A stretch of DNA of 20,689 nucleotides from Actinomycetes bacterium (GCA_023438885.1 JAEXPS010000143.1:1-20689), one strand, 5' to 3'. Shown: positions 1 through 8,370, counted from the first letter of the stretch. Numbers and translations: made by a program. Notes: generated by a model from the sequence alone, not told the origin.

Positions 1-1
1 T

Positions 2-412
2 GCGAGCATCGTCTTCGCCGATGACGCCGCGCGGCGCCGGCTGGAGGCGATCGTCCATCCCCAGGTCAAGCGGCTGGCTGCCGAGCGGGAGGCGGCGGCC
101 GCCGCGGCGGACGCCTCGGCCGTCGTGGTGCACGACATCCCGCTGCTGGTGGAGACGGGGCAGGCGGAGGCGTTCGGCGTGGTCGTGGTCGTCGCGGCGC
201 CGGCGGTGCTTCGGGTGGAGCGCCTGGTGCACCTGCGCGGGATGTCGCGGCCGGACGCGGAGGCCCGGGTCTTCGCCCAGGTGTCCGACGAGGAGCGCGA
301 GGCGGCCGCCGACGTGGTGCTGGACGGTACCGGGTCCGACGACGACCTGCGGAGCCAGGTGGACGAGCTGTGGGGACGCCTCGTCGCCGAGCGCGACGCC
401 GAGGGGGAGTAG
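2..412 (+). CDS. coaE: Dephospho-CoA kinase, C-terminal part (5' end outside the window)
   Basis: This is the last 136 codons of a gene that begins before the window; the first complete codon is at base 2. CoaE phosphorylates the 3'-hydroxyl of dephospho-CoA with ATP, the final step of coenzyme A synthesis, in the cytoplasm. The visible part starts near the family motif of the type FADDAARRRLEAIVHP, followed by the core strand and turn VVHDIPLLVETG (the family DIPLLFE-type segment), and then the helical segment with R-x-x-x-R residues (RVERLVHLRGMS). The N-terminal P-loop lies outside the window, so catalytic integrity cannot be judged. The acidic C-terminal tail ends at a TAG. A -10-like hexamer, TAGCCT (410-415), overlaps this stop codon and may drive the next gene. 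Family assignment is firm from the conserved segments and from coaE being a common neighbour of uvrB in Actinobacteria. Confidence 0.9.
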   Translation, partial: ASIVFADDAARRRLEAIVHPQVKRLAAEREAAAAAADASAVVVHDIPLLVETGQAEAFGVVVVVAAPAVLRVERLVHLRGMSRPDAEARVFAQVSDEEREAAADVVLDGTGSDDDLRSQVDELWGRLVAERDAEGE

Positions 413-415
413 CCT
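410..415 (+). promoter_or_regulatory. Candidate -10 element for the unknown gene at 561
   Basis: The hexamer TAGCCT fits the TANNNT pattern of actinobacterial housekeeping promoters and overlaps the coaE stop codon. A start about seven bases downstream (near 422) would give a 139-nt leader. No convincing -35 element is visible, so the call rests on the hexamer alone. Confidence 0.35.
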
Positions 416-560
416 GCCCGACGTCCCTCGCTCGGGTGAAACGTCGCAACAGGGCGAAAGTCCCGCCTGGTGCGTGCCGAAGCAGCGGTCAGTGTGTAAC
501 GGGGCACGCGTCCACCGGATGGCCGGCGGCGGTGCTGACCCGAACCCGTGGGGAGTGAAG
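413..560 (+). promoter_or_regulatory. Structured 148-nt spacer or leader of unknown class
   Basis: No ORF in this spacer looks real. It can fold. A short stem capped by a GAAA loop lies around 451-464 (GGGC-GAAA-GTCC). Bases 469-478 pair with 503-512 (10 bp including two G-U pairs) across a 24-nt loop. Bases 513-517 (CACCG) pair with 530-534 (CGGTG). The spacer ends in a good Shine-Dalgarno (GGGGAG, 550-555) five bases before ATG 561. I compared it by eye with known riboswitch classes. There are faint echoes of the c-di-AMP (ydaO) motif (GGGTGAA, CCCGAACCCGT), but the other required parts are absent, so I assign no class. Confidence 0.35.
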
Positions 561-1016
561 ATGTCGGTTGCATCGGTGGGAACCCGGGGCTGGGAGGCAA
601 AGCCCTGGCAGTCGAAGGCGTCGGTGTCGGTGCAGTCCGCGCGGGTCCCGGTGGGCAGGATGCTCGAGCTGGCGATGCAGGCCGCCCGGATGAGCGAGGA
701 CGACCGGGGCTGGGTCTCCGTGCGAGCGCACTCCAGCACGCGTGTCGATCTGCGGATCCGTGACCTCGTGCACACCGACGGCGTCGAAGTGATGCAGTTC
801 CACGTCGAGGCGGCCTTCGCCGCCGGCCGCGTCACCGCACGCAGCGCCGTGGACGTGTTCCAGACCAAGGACTCCGGCCTGTCCGGCCGCCTCGTCGCGA
901 TCGCCAACCGCAAGCTGCTCGGGTACTCGGCGTACGAGCGCTACATGGAGGTGTTCGGCACCCTCGTGGCGAACGAGGATCCGGGCGCGACCGTCTCGTT
1001 CACCACCGGCAAGTAG
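561..1016 (+). CDS. Conserved-looking protein of unknown function, 151 aa
   Basis: I do not recognise this protein. The start is set at ATG 561 because GGGGAG lies five bases upstream; an in-frame GTG at 555 is inside that site. The same frame stays open upstream, but that stretch is the shadow of coaE. The product is soluble, with no signal peptide or membrane segment. After a polar N-terminus (~1-30) there is a helix (GRMLELAMQAARM, ~32-45). Alternating hydrophobic strands follow (WVSVRAHS, RVDLRIRD, VEVMQFHVEAAF, RVTARSAVDVF). Near the C-terminus is a helix with GYSAYERYMEVFGTLV, and the protein ends in a short strand TVSFTTGK. Such an alpha-plus-beta layout would suit a small ligand-binding or regulatory fold, but that is a guess. 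Codon use is like that of the neighbours, so it is a real gene and not recently acquired. A hairpin begins ten bases after the stop. Confidence 0.8.
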   Translation: MSVASVGTRGWEAKPWQSKASVSVQSARVPVGRMLELAMQAARMSEDDRGWVSVRAHSSTRVDLRIRDLVHTDGVEVMQFHVEAAFAAGRVTARSAVDVFQTKDSGLSGRLVAIANRKLLGYSAYERYMEVFGTLVANEDPGATVSFTTGK

Positions 1017-1025
1017 CCCGCCGTC

Positions 1026-1048
1026 CCGGCCGGCCGGTGGCCGGCCGG
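1026..1048 (+). terminator. Perfect 10-bp GC hairpin after the unknown gene
   Basis: Bases 1026-1035 (CCGGCCGGCC) pair perfectly with 1039-1048 (GGCCGGCCGG) across the 3-nt loop GGT. It begins ten bases after the stop codon at 1016 and lacks a following T-run, as is common for actinobacterial terminators. It may end transcription before uvrB. Confidence 0.5.
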
Positions 1049-1050
1049 CG

Positions 1051-1067
1051 ACCGCCGTGTCGGCGGT
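1051..1067 (+). repeat. 17-bp palindrome at the predicted uvrB -35/spacer region
   Basis: ACCGCCG (1051-1057) and CGGCGGT (1061-1067) are exact inverted copies around TGT. The repeat lies immediately after the preceding hairpin and just upstream of the predicted uvrB -10 at 1074-1079. By position it would cover the -35 and spacer. It could be a second terminator stem or a protein-binding operator; the sequence cannot decide between them. It is not a LexA box. Confidence 0.45.
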
Positions 1068-1073
1068 GCGACG

Positions 1074-1079
1074 TACGGT
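1074..1079 (+). promoter_or_regulatory. Candidate -10 of uvrB (leaderless start)
   Basis: TACGGT fits TANNNT and is followed by exactly six bases before ATG 1086, so transcription would begin at the start codon itself. This agrees with the absence of a good Shine-Dalgarno upstream of uvrB. Confidence 0.4.
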
Positions 1080-1085
1080 GGTGCC

Positions 1086-3188
<2,103 letters not shown>

Positions 3189-3223
3189 GCCGGACCGTCG
3201 GGGGATGCCGGTGAGCGGTGACG

Positions 3224-3229
3224 TACACT
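3224..3229 (+). promoter_or_regulatory. Candidate -10 for the riboswitch-terC unit
   Basis: TACACT fits TANNNT. Transcription would begin near 3236, exactly where the first strand of the riboswitch P1 helix starts (3237). That agreement is the main support; the -35 region is unconvincing. Confidence 0.45.
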
Positions 3230-3236
3230 GGCGGCC

Positions 3237-3347
3237 GTTGAAGGGGAGTACCCCTCCGCGCACGCGTTCGACATCACGACAGGGCTGACCTGCTCCGGCG
3301 CGTGCGGTCCGCCGGCTCACGTGCTGCGGGCGGGGGAGACCTTCGGT
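3237..3347 (+). ncRNA. yybP-ykoY (manganese-sensing) riboswitch aptamer
   Basis: The leader carries both signature strands of the yybP-ykoY class: GAAGGGGAGTA at 3240-3250 and GGGGAGACCTTC at 3333-3344. GAAGG (3240-3244) pairs with CCTTC (3340-3344) as P1, extended by G-U pairs outward. An internal stem pairs 3259-3266 with 3299-3306. This class is known to bind Mn2+ at the interface of two loops and to control Mn2+ exporters, including TerC-family genes such as alx. Here it directly precedes two TerC-family genes, which strongly supports the call. The region 3189-3380 holds no protein gene. Confidence 0.85.
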
Positions 3348-3371
3348 AGCGCCTTGTCGTCGTACCGAAGG
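3340..3371 (+). promoter_or_regulatory. Expression platform: anti-P1 hairpin hiding the Shine-Dalgarno
   Basis: CCTTCGGTA (3340-3348), which contains the 3' strand of P1, is exactly complementary to TACCGAAGG (3363-3371), giving a 9-bp stem with a 14-nt loop. The downstream arm merges with the purine-rich ribosome-binding site GAAGGGA (3367-3373), which is 7 bases before the GTG start at 3381. P1 and this hairpin cannot form together. The sequence therefore predicts that Mn2+-bound aptamer (P1 formed) frees the ribosome-binding site, a translational ON switch. No poly-T terminator is present. Confidence 0.7.
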
Positions 3372-3380
3372 GACTGATCC

Positions 3381-4406
3381 GTGGACGTGCACTCGTGGGT
3401 GTGGTTGGCCACCGTCGGCGTGGTGGTCGCCATGTTCGTCTTCGACTTCTACGCCCACGTGCGCACCCCGCACTTCCCGACGTTCCGTGAGTCGGCCATC
3501 TGGTCGGCGGTCTACATCGGGCTGGCGCTGCTGTTCGGCGTCGGCGTGTGGGCCGTGGCCGGCGGACAGTTCGGAGCCGAGTACTTCGCGGGCTACGTCA
3601 CCGAGAAGAGCCTCTCGGTCGACAACCTCTTCGTCTTCCTCATCATCATGACGAAGTTCCGCGTGCCCCGTGAGTACCAGCAGAAGGTGCTGCTCGTCGG
3701 TGTCGCGATCGCCCTGGTGCTGCGCGGCCTGTTCATCTGGGCCGGGGCGGCGGCGATCGAGAACTTCTCCTGGATCTTCTACTTCTTCGGCGCGTTCCTC
3801 GTCTACACCGCGGTGAAGATCGCCCGCGAGGACCACGACGACATGGACGAGGGTGTCTCGTCGTTCCACGAGAACCGCCTGCTGCGCATGGTGCGTCGCG
3901 TGATCCCGAGCACCAACGACTACCACGGGGACCGGCTGCTGATCCGCGAGCGGGGCAAGCTGATGATGACCCCGATGCTCGTGGTCATGGTGGCCATCGG
4001 TTCGACGGACGTGCTGTTCGCGCTCGACTCGATCCCCGCGATCTACGGCCTGACCGAGGAGCCGTACATCGTCTTCACCGCCAACGCGTTCGCCCTGCTG
4101 GGGCTGCGCCAGCTCTACTTCCTCATGGGTGGGTTGCTGCAGCGGCTGGTCTACCTGTCCCAGGGCCTGGCGGTGATCCTCGGCTTCATCGGCGTCAAGC
4201 TGGTGCTCCACGCGCTGCACGTCAACGAGCTGCCGTTCATCAACGGCGGTGAGCCCGTCGAGTGGGCCCCCGAGATCCCGATCTGGTTCTCGTTGCTGTT
4301 CATCCTCGGCACCCTGACCGTCGCGACGGTGGCGAGCCTCGTGGCCACGCGCAACCAGGCGCGCCGGGACGAGCAGTCGCGCACGGAGGCCGGCGAGCTG
4401 CCCTGA
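3381..4406 (+). CDS. TerC-family integral membrane protein (probable Mn2+ exporter), first copy
   Basis: TerC-family proteins (Alx, YkoY/MeeF type) are inner-membrane carriers linked to manganese export, including metalation of secreted proteins, and to tellurium resistance. This 341-residue copy shows the two family motifs with their acidic membrane residues: EKSLSVDNLFVF at 75-86 (E75, D81) and GSTDVLFALDSIPAI at 207-221 (D210, D216). Hydrophobic segments fall roughly at 7-25, 40-60, 78-90, 103-125, 128-147, 193-213, 232-250, 258-275 and 298-320, with a charged loop at ~150-190 (DHDDMDEG). The GTG start at 3381 is chosen because GAAGGGA (3367-3373) is a well-placed ribosome-binding site. 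It is under the Mn2+ riboswitch and shares a TGATG stop-start with the second copy, so the two are translated together. The exact ion is inferred from the riboswitch. Confidence 0.93.
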   Translation: MDVHSWVWLATVGVVVAMFVFDFYAHVRTPHFPTFRESAIWSAVYIGLALLFGVGVWAVAGGQFGAEYFAGYVTEKSLSVDNLFVFLIIMTKFRVPREYQQKVLLVGVAIALVLRGLFIWAGAAAIENFSWIFYFFGAFLVYTAVKIAREDHDDMDEGVSSFHENRLLRMVRRVIPSTNDYHGDRLLIRERGKLMMTPMLVVMVAIGSTDVLFALDSIPAIYGLTEEPYIVFTANAFALLGLRQLYFLMGGLLQRLVYLSQGLAVILGFIGVKLVLHALHVNELPFINGGEPVEWAPEIPIWFSLLFILGTLTVATVASLVATRNQARRDEQSRTEAGELP

Positions 4407-5404
4407 TGGCGCAGGAGATGTCGTCGGCGTTCGAGATCGCGTCCCTGGTGGCCGTGGTCGGGGTGCTGCTGGCCGACCTGATCATCATCGGCCGCCGGCC
4501 GCACGTGCCGTCGGTGCGCGAGTCGGTGACGTGGGTCCTGGTGTATGTCGGACTGGCGCTCGGCTTCGCCGGGCTGCTGCTGTGGCTGGGCGGCCCGGCA
4601 CCGGCCGGCGAGTTCGTCGCCGGGTGGCTGACGGAGTACAGCCTCTCGATCGACAACCTGTTCGTGTTCCTGCTGATCATGAGCGCGTTCGCCGTGCCGC
4701 GGGAGCAGCAGCAGCGCGTGCTGATGGTCGGGATCATCCTCGCGCTGGTGCTGCGGGGCGGGTTCATCCTCGCCGGAGCGGCCGTGATCTCCCACTTCGC
4801 GTGGGTGTTCTACCTGTTCGGCGCGTTCCTGGTGTACACGGCGGTGACGGTGTGGCGCAGCGGCGACACCGACGACGAGGAGTACCAGGAGAACGTCGCC
4901 GTCCGGGTGGCGCGGCGAGTGCTGCCGATCTCGCGGGAGTACGACGGGCCGAGGGTGCGGACGGTGGTCGACGGGCGCCGGGTGTTCACCCCGATGCTCG
5001 TGGTCTTCGTCGCGATCGGCACCACGGACCTGCTCTTCGCCTTCGACTCGATCCCGGCGATCTTCGGCCTGACGCACGACCCGTTCATCGTCTTCACCGC
5101 GAACGTCTTCGCCCTCATGGGTCTGCGGCAGCTCTACTTCCTGCTCGGTGGGCTGCTCCAGCGGTTGACCTTCCTGCCGCAGGGCCTGGCGGTGATCCTC
5201 GGCTTCATCGGCGTCAAGATGGTGCTCGAGGCGCTGCACACCAACGCGGTGCCGTTCGTCAACGGCGGGCGTCCCGTCGCATGGGCGCCAGAGATCCCGA
5301 CGTGGGTCTCACTCGTGGTGATCGCCGGGGTGCTCGGTGTGACGGTTGCGTTCAGCCTCGCGCACTCACGCCGTACCGCCGAGGTCGAGGCCTCAGCCGA
5401 CTGA
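4406..5404 (+). CDS. TerC-family integral membrane protein, second tandem copy
   Basis: This 332-residue paralogue starts at ATG 4406, which shares one base with the TGA of the first copy (TGATG). No strong independent ribosome-binding site is seen at normal spacing, so translation is probably coupled. A second ATG at 4418 would remove only four residues. The family motifs are EYSLSIDNLFVF at 77-88 (E77, D83) and GTTDLLFAFDSIPAI at 205-219 (D208, D214). The membrane segment pattern matches the first copy, with a shorter acidic central loop (SGDTDDEEYQEN). The copies diverge most at the N-terminus and central loop and share a 39-nt identical stretch near the 3' end (see findings). Two different exporters or a heteromer are both possible. 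Its last 12 bases overlap the convergent YciI-like gene. Confidence 0.93.
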   Translation: MAQEMSSAFEIASLVAVVGVLLADLIIIGRRPHVPSVRESVTWVLVYVGLALGFAGLLLWLGGPAPAGEFVAGWLTEYSLSIDNLFVFLLIMSAFAVPREQQQRVLMVGIILALVLRGGFILAGAAVISHFAWVFYLFGAFLVYTAVTVWRSGDTDDEEYQENVAVRVARRVLPISREYDGPRVRTVVDGRRVFTPMLVVFVAIGTTDLLFAFDSIPAIFGLTHDPFIVFTANVFALMGLRQLYFLLGGLLQRLTFLPQGLAVILGFIGVKMVLEALHTNAVPFVNGGRPVAWAPEIPTWVSLVVIAGVLGVTVAFSLAHSRRTAEVEASAD

Positions 5405-5686
5405 GGCCGCCCAGGGGCCCAGGACGACGTCCCACACCCGCACCTCGGTGGCGGTGATGACGCCGACACGCGCGAACGGGTCCGCGACCAGGATGGCGTC
5501 GAGGGCCTCCCGCGTGGCGGTCCGGAACACGAGCAGGGCGCCCGCCGGGCCCTCCGCCCAGGGGCCGGAGCCGAGGAGCAGCCCGATGTCGGCCTGCTCG
5601 CGTAGGAAGGCCCGGTGCTCCGGGCGCACCTGGTCGCGGAGCGCGGTGCGCTCGTCGTACGTGTACTGGACGGCGAAGACGGTCAC
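5393..5686 (-). CDS. YciI-like small protein
   Basis: This is a 97-residue protein of the YciI family, a dimeric alpha-beta-barrel (ferredoxin-like) fold of mostly unknown function. The family pattern is clear: a first strand TVFAVQYTYDE, then RPEHRAFLREQADIGLLLGSGP with the conserved His (H24), a strand LLVFRTAT, and ADPFARVGV with the conserved Asp (D69), ending in VWDVVLGPW. The His-Asp pair is the putative active site of the family. The GTG at 5686 is chosen because it matches the usual N-terminus and has AGGA about eight bases upstream; a longer in-frame ATG at 5770 would add an arginine-rich tail lying in the neighbouring gene. Its 3' end overlaps the terC end by 12 bp, and its 5' end is 34 bp from the divergent acyl-CoA dehydrogenase. 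Substrate unknown. Confidence 0.85.
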   Translation of the reverse strand: MTVFAVQYTYDERTALRDQVRPEHRAFLREQADIGLLLGSGPWAEGPAGALLVFRTATREALDAILVADPFARVGVITATEVRVWDVVLGPWAASVG

Positions 5687-5720
5687 CGCGCCATCCTGCC
5701 GGACGTGCGAGAGTGGCCGC

Positions 5721-6878
5721 ATGCCTCGATCGCTGCGCACGCTCCTGCCCGAGGATCTCCTCGACGCCATCCACGACCGCGCGGCCGATCATGACCGCGA
5801 CAACACGTTCCCGCACGAGGACCTGGACGACCTGCGTGCGGCGGGCTACCTCACGGCGTTCGTGCCGGCCGAGCTCGGTGGGGCCGGCCTCACGCTCGAG
5901 GAGGTCGCGCGCGAGCAGGCGCGGCTCGCCGCAGCGGCACCGGCCACGGCTCTGTCGGTCAACATGCATCTGGTCGTCACCGGGATGGCCGCACTGTTGC
6001 GGTCGCGGGGCGACGACTCGATGGAGTTCGTCCTGGCCGAGGCCGCGGCGGGGGAGGTGTTCGCCTTCGGCAACTCCGAGGCGGGCAACGACCTCGTCAT
6101 GTTCGACTCGAGGACCCGCGCCGAACGCCAGGCCGACGGCGGCTACCGGTACTTCGGCACCAAGATCTTCACGTCGCTCGCTCCCGTGTGGACCCGGCTG
6201 GCGACGTTCGGGCGCGACGACTCAGACCCGGAGTCCCCGCTCCTGGTGCACGGCGTGGTCACGCGGGACGGCACCACGACGATGGACGACTGGGACACGC
6301 TCGGCATGCGGGCCACGCAGTCACGCACCACGGTGCTCGAGGGCGCCTACGCGCCGGCGAACCGCATCGTGCGCACGTTGCCGCCCGGCCCCAGTGCGGA
6401 CCCGTTCATCGTCGCCCTGTTCGCCGTCTTCGAGCTCCTGCTGGCCGCCGTCTACACGGGCATCGGCCGGCGCGCGCTGGCCCTCGGGGTGGAGGCCACG
6501 AAGCGCCGCCGGTCGATGAAGTACCAGGGCCGCGCGTACAGCCAGGACCCGGACATCCGCTGGAAGGTGGCCGACGCGGCGCTCGCCCAGGACGGCGCGG
6601 AGCTGCAGGTGTTCGCGCTCGCCCGCGACGTGGACGAGCAGACCGACTACGGCAACCGCCTGTTCGCGCAGCTCGTCGGCGTGAAGGTGCGCGCCACCGA
6701 GTCCGCCCGCCTCGTCGTCGACCTGGCTCTGCGGGTCTCCGGGGGCGCGGGGTACTCCACCGGGGTGGAGCTGAACCGCCTCTACCGCGACGTGCTCGCC
6801 GGGATCTATCACCCGTCGGACGACGAGTCGGCTCACGCCACCGTTGCGACGTCGGTGCTCGGCCCGCTGGAGCCCTGA
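5721..6878 (+). CDS. Acyl-CoA dehydrogenase family flavoprotein
   Basis: A 385-residue FAD-dependent acyl-CoA dehydrogenase-like enzyme, which would form a C2-C3 double bond in an acyl-CoA and pass electrons to an electron-transfer flavoprotein. The N-terminal helical domain (~1-110) contains VPAELGGAGLTLEEVARE. The middle beta domain (~115-225) contains GTKIFTSLAPVW (from 146) and DTLGMRATQS. The C-terminal helical domain contains LRVSGGAGYS and the ending RLYRDVLAGIYHP (R356-D357...AG), typical of the branch that includes actinobacterial acyl-CoA dehydrogenases and some flavin monooxygenases. Specificity cannot be told, and a monooxygenase role is not excluded. The ATG at 5721 fits the family start (LLPEDLLDAIHDRA follows); upstream codons in frame lie within terC and the YciI-like gene. 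The 3' end is three bases from the convergent gdhA end. Confidence 0.9.
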   Translation: MPRSLRTLLPEDLLDAIHDRAADHDRDNTFPHEDLDDLRAAGYLTAFVPAELGGAGLTLEEVAREQARLAAAAPATALSVNMHLVVTGMAALLRSRGDDSMEFVLAEAAAGEVFAFGNSEAGNDLVMFDSRTRAERQADGGYRYFGTKIFTSLAPVWTRLATFGRDDSDPESPLLVHGVVTRDGTTTMDDWDTLGMRATQSRTTVLEGAYAPANRIVRTLPPGPSADPFIVALFAVFELLLAAVYTGIGRRALALGVEATKRRRSMKYQGRAYSQDPDIRWKVADAALAQDGAELQVFALARDVDEQTDYGNRLFAQLVGVKVRATESARLVVDLALRVSGGAGYSTGVELNRLYRDVLAGIYHPSDDESAHATVATSVLGPLEP

Positions 6879-6881
6879 GCG

Positions 6882-8219
6882 CTACACCAGGCCGAGCGCC
6901 AGCATCGCGTCGGCGACCTTGAGGAAGCCGGCGATGTTGGCACCCGCGACGTAGTCACCCGGGCGGTCGTAGTCGTCGGCCGTCGCGGCACAGGTGTCGT
7001 GGATCGAGCGCATGATGCCTTCGAGCCGGTCGGCCGTGTAGTCGAAGGACCACGAGTCGCGGCTGGCGTTCTGCTGCATCTCCAGTGCCGAGGTGGCGAC
7101 CCCACCCGCGTTCGCCGCCTTGCCGGGCGCGAACAGCACGCCCGCGTTGACGAAGGCGGCGACGGCCGCGGGCGTGGTCGGCATGTTGGCGCCCTCGGCG
7201 ACGGCGTGGACCCCTGAGCGGATCAGACGGACGGCGTCGTGCTCGTCGAGCTCGTTCTGGGTGGCGCACGGCAGCGCGATGTCCGCCCCGACCTCCCACA
7301 CCCGCCTGCCGTCGACGTACCGGGCCTCGCCGCCGCGGCGGCGGGCGTACTCGGCGACCGGCAGGCGCTCCACCTCGCGCAGCTGCTTGAGCAGATCGAG
7401 GTCGAGCCCCGCTTCGTCGACCACGTACCCGCGCGAGTCGGAGCACGCGACGACGCGCGCGCCGAGCCGCTGCGCCTTGTCGATGGCGTAGAGCGCGACG
7501 TTGCCCGAGCCGGAGACCACGACGCGGCGGCCGTCGAAGTCCTCGCCGCGCGTGCGGAGCATCTCGCGGGCGAACAGGACCGTGCCGTAGCCGGTGGCCT
7601 CGGTGCGCACGAGGGACCCGCCCCAGCGCACGCCCTTGCCGGTGATCACCCCGGACTCGTAGCGGTTGGTGATCCGCTTGTACTGGCCGAAGAGGTACCC
7701 GATCTCCCGGCCCCCCACCCCGATGTCGCCGGCCGGGACATCCGTGTGCTCGCCGAGGTGGCGGTACAGCTCGGTCATGAAGGACTGGCAGAAGCGCATC
7801 ACCTCGGCGTCCGAGCGACCGCGCGGGTCGAAGTCCGAGCCGCCCTTGGCGCCCCCGATCGGCATGCCGGTGAGCGAGTTCTTGAAGACCTGCTCGAAGC
7901 CGAGGAACTTGACGATGCTGAGGTTCACCGAGGGGTGGAACCGCAGACCGCCCTTGTACGGGCCGAGTGCGGAGTTGAACTCGACCCGGAAGCCACGGTT
8001 GATGTGCACGTGGCCGGAGTCGTCGGTCCACGGGACGCGGAAGATGATCTGGCGCTCCGGCTCGCAGATGCGCTCCAGGATGGCCGCGTCCAGGTACGCG
8101 GGGTTGCGTTCGAGCACGGGCCCGAGGCTCTCGAACACCTCGGTGACGGCTTGCTGGAACTCGACCTCGCCGGGGTTGCGACGAAGGACCTGATCGAGCA
8201 CGGGCTCGAGGTTGACCAT
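6882..8219 (-). CDS. gdhA: NADP-type glutamate dehydrogenase
   Basis: A 445-residue hexameric-type glutamate dehydrogenase, which interconverts 2-oxoglutarate plus ammonium and L-glutamate; this class usually uses NADPH and assimilates ammonium. Visible motifs: NSALGPYKGGLRFHPSVN with K89, FKNSLTGMPIGGAKGG with K113 and catalytic K125, and the dinucleotide-binding GSGNVA at 237-242. These positions run three behind the corresponding lysines of E. coli GdhA (K92, K116, K128), so the start is well placed. The ATG at 8219 is preferred because GGAG lies about ten bases upstream; in-frame starts further out (8276) would add an atypical N-terminus. The C-terminus DYVAGANIAGFLKVADAML is typical. It faces the acyl-CoA dehydrogenase at its 3' end and diverges from the acyl-CoA ligase. 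Confidence 0.97.
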   Translation of the reverse strand: MVNLEPVLDQVLRRNPGEVEFQQAVTEVFESLGPVLERNPAYLDAAILERICEPERQIIFRVPWTDDSGHVHINRGFRVEFNSALGPYKGGLRFHPSVNLSIVKFLGFEQVFKNSLTGMPIGGAKGGSDFDPRGRSDAEVMRFCQSFMTELYRHLGEHTDVPAGDIGVGGREIGYLFGQYKRITNRYESGVITGKGVRWGGSLVRTEATGYGTVLFAREMLRTRGEDFDGRRVVVSGSGNVALYAIDKAQRLGARVVACSDSRGYVVDEAGLDLDLLKQLREVERLPVAEYARRRGGEARYVDGRRVWEVGADIALPCATQNELDEHDAVRLIRSGVHAVAEGANMPTTPAAVAAFVNAGVLFAPGKAANAGGVATSALEMQQNASRDSWSFDYTADRLEGIMRSIHDTCAATADDYDRPGDYVAGANIAGFLKVADAMLALGLV

Positions 8220-8255
8220 CACAGCGCTGCTCCGCTCTGTTGGATTGACGTGGCG

Positions 8256-8261
8256 AGCGTA
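8256..8261 (-). promoter_or_regulatory. Candidate -10 of gdhA
   Basis: On the minus strand this reads TACGCT (TANNNT). A start near 8249 would give a ~30-nt leader containing the GGAG ribosome-binding site. No good -35 hexamer is seen. Confidence 0.35.
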
Positions 8262-8331
8262 GGCACTGCGCATCACCGGTGCGGGGGACGGTCACGATGC
8301 GGTCCGGGCGGGCAGCGCCCCGGCGCGCCGC

Positions 8332-8364
8332 ACCTACGACACCGTAACTTACGGTTCCGTAGGT
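8332..8364. promoter_or_regulatory. 33-bp near-perfect palindromic operator at the ligase promoter
   Basis: The sequence is symmetrical about base 8348. Arms 8332-8338 (ACCTACG) and 8358-8364 (CGTAGGT) are exact inverted copies, as are 8341-8347 (ACCGTAA) and 8349-8355 (TTACGGT). Only positions 8339-8340 against 8356-8357 and the centre break symmetry. The internal TACGG-TT-CCGTA half-site pair resembles operators of TetR-family repressors of acyl-CoA genes, but no regulator gene is in the window. It covers the region directly upstream of the ligase -10 (8365-8370), a good place for repression, and is about 80 bp from the gdhA start. Confidence 0.7.
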
Positions 8365-8370
8365 TAGGCT
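8365..8370 (+). promoter_or_regulatory. Candidate -10 of the acyl-CoA ligase (leaderless)
   Basis: TAGGCT (TANNNT) is followed by exactly six bases before the GTG at 8377, predicting a transcript that begins at the start codon. No Shine-Dalgarno is present. The palindromic operator abuts its upstream side. Confidence 0.5.

Noticed and set aside
444..500. RNase P or SRP RNA fragment
   Set aside because: GCAACAGGGCGAAAG and CCGAAGCAGCGG recall parts of these RNAs, but the conserved cores (for example GGAAG...GCAGC of SRP, GAGGAAAGTCC of RNase P) are absent and the length is wrong for RNase P.
434..549. c-di-AMP (ydaO) riboswitch
   Set aside because: GGGTGAA and CCCGAACCCGT occur in the right order, but the GGGGAACC and CAGCTAACC parts are missing. 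The match is too weak to call by eye.
21..560. N-terminal extension of the unknown protein to an ATG at 21
   Set aside because: The extension runs through coaE in another frame and is Arg/Ser/Trp-rich shadow sequence; the good ribosome-binding site is just before 561.
5346..5720. Extension of the acyl-CoA dehydrogenase upstream of 5721
   Set aside because: The extra residues are low-complexity and lie opposite the YciI-like gene; the family N-terminus starts soon after ATG 5721.
5393..5770. YciI-like protein starting at the ATG at 5770
   Set aside because: It would add an Arg/Ser-rich tail reaching into the divergent dehydrogenase gene; the family N-terminus begins at GTG 5686.
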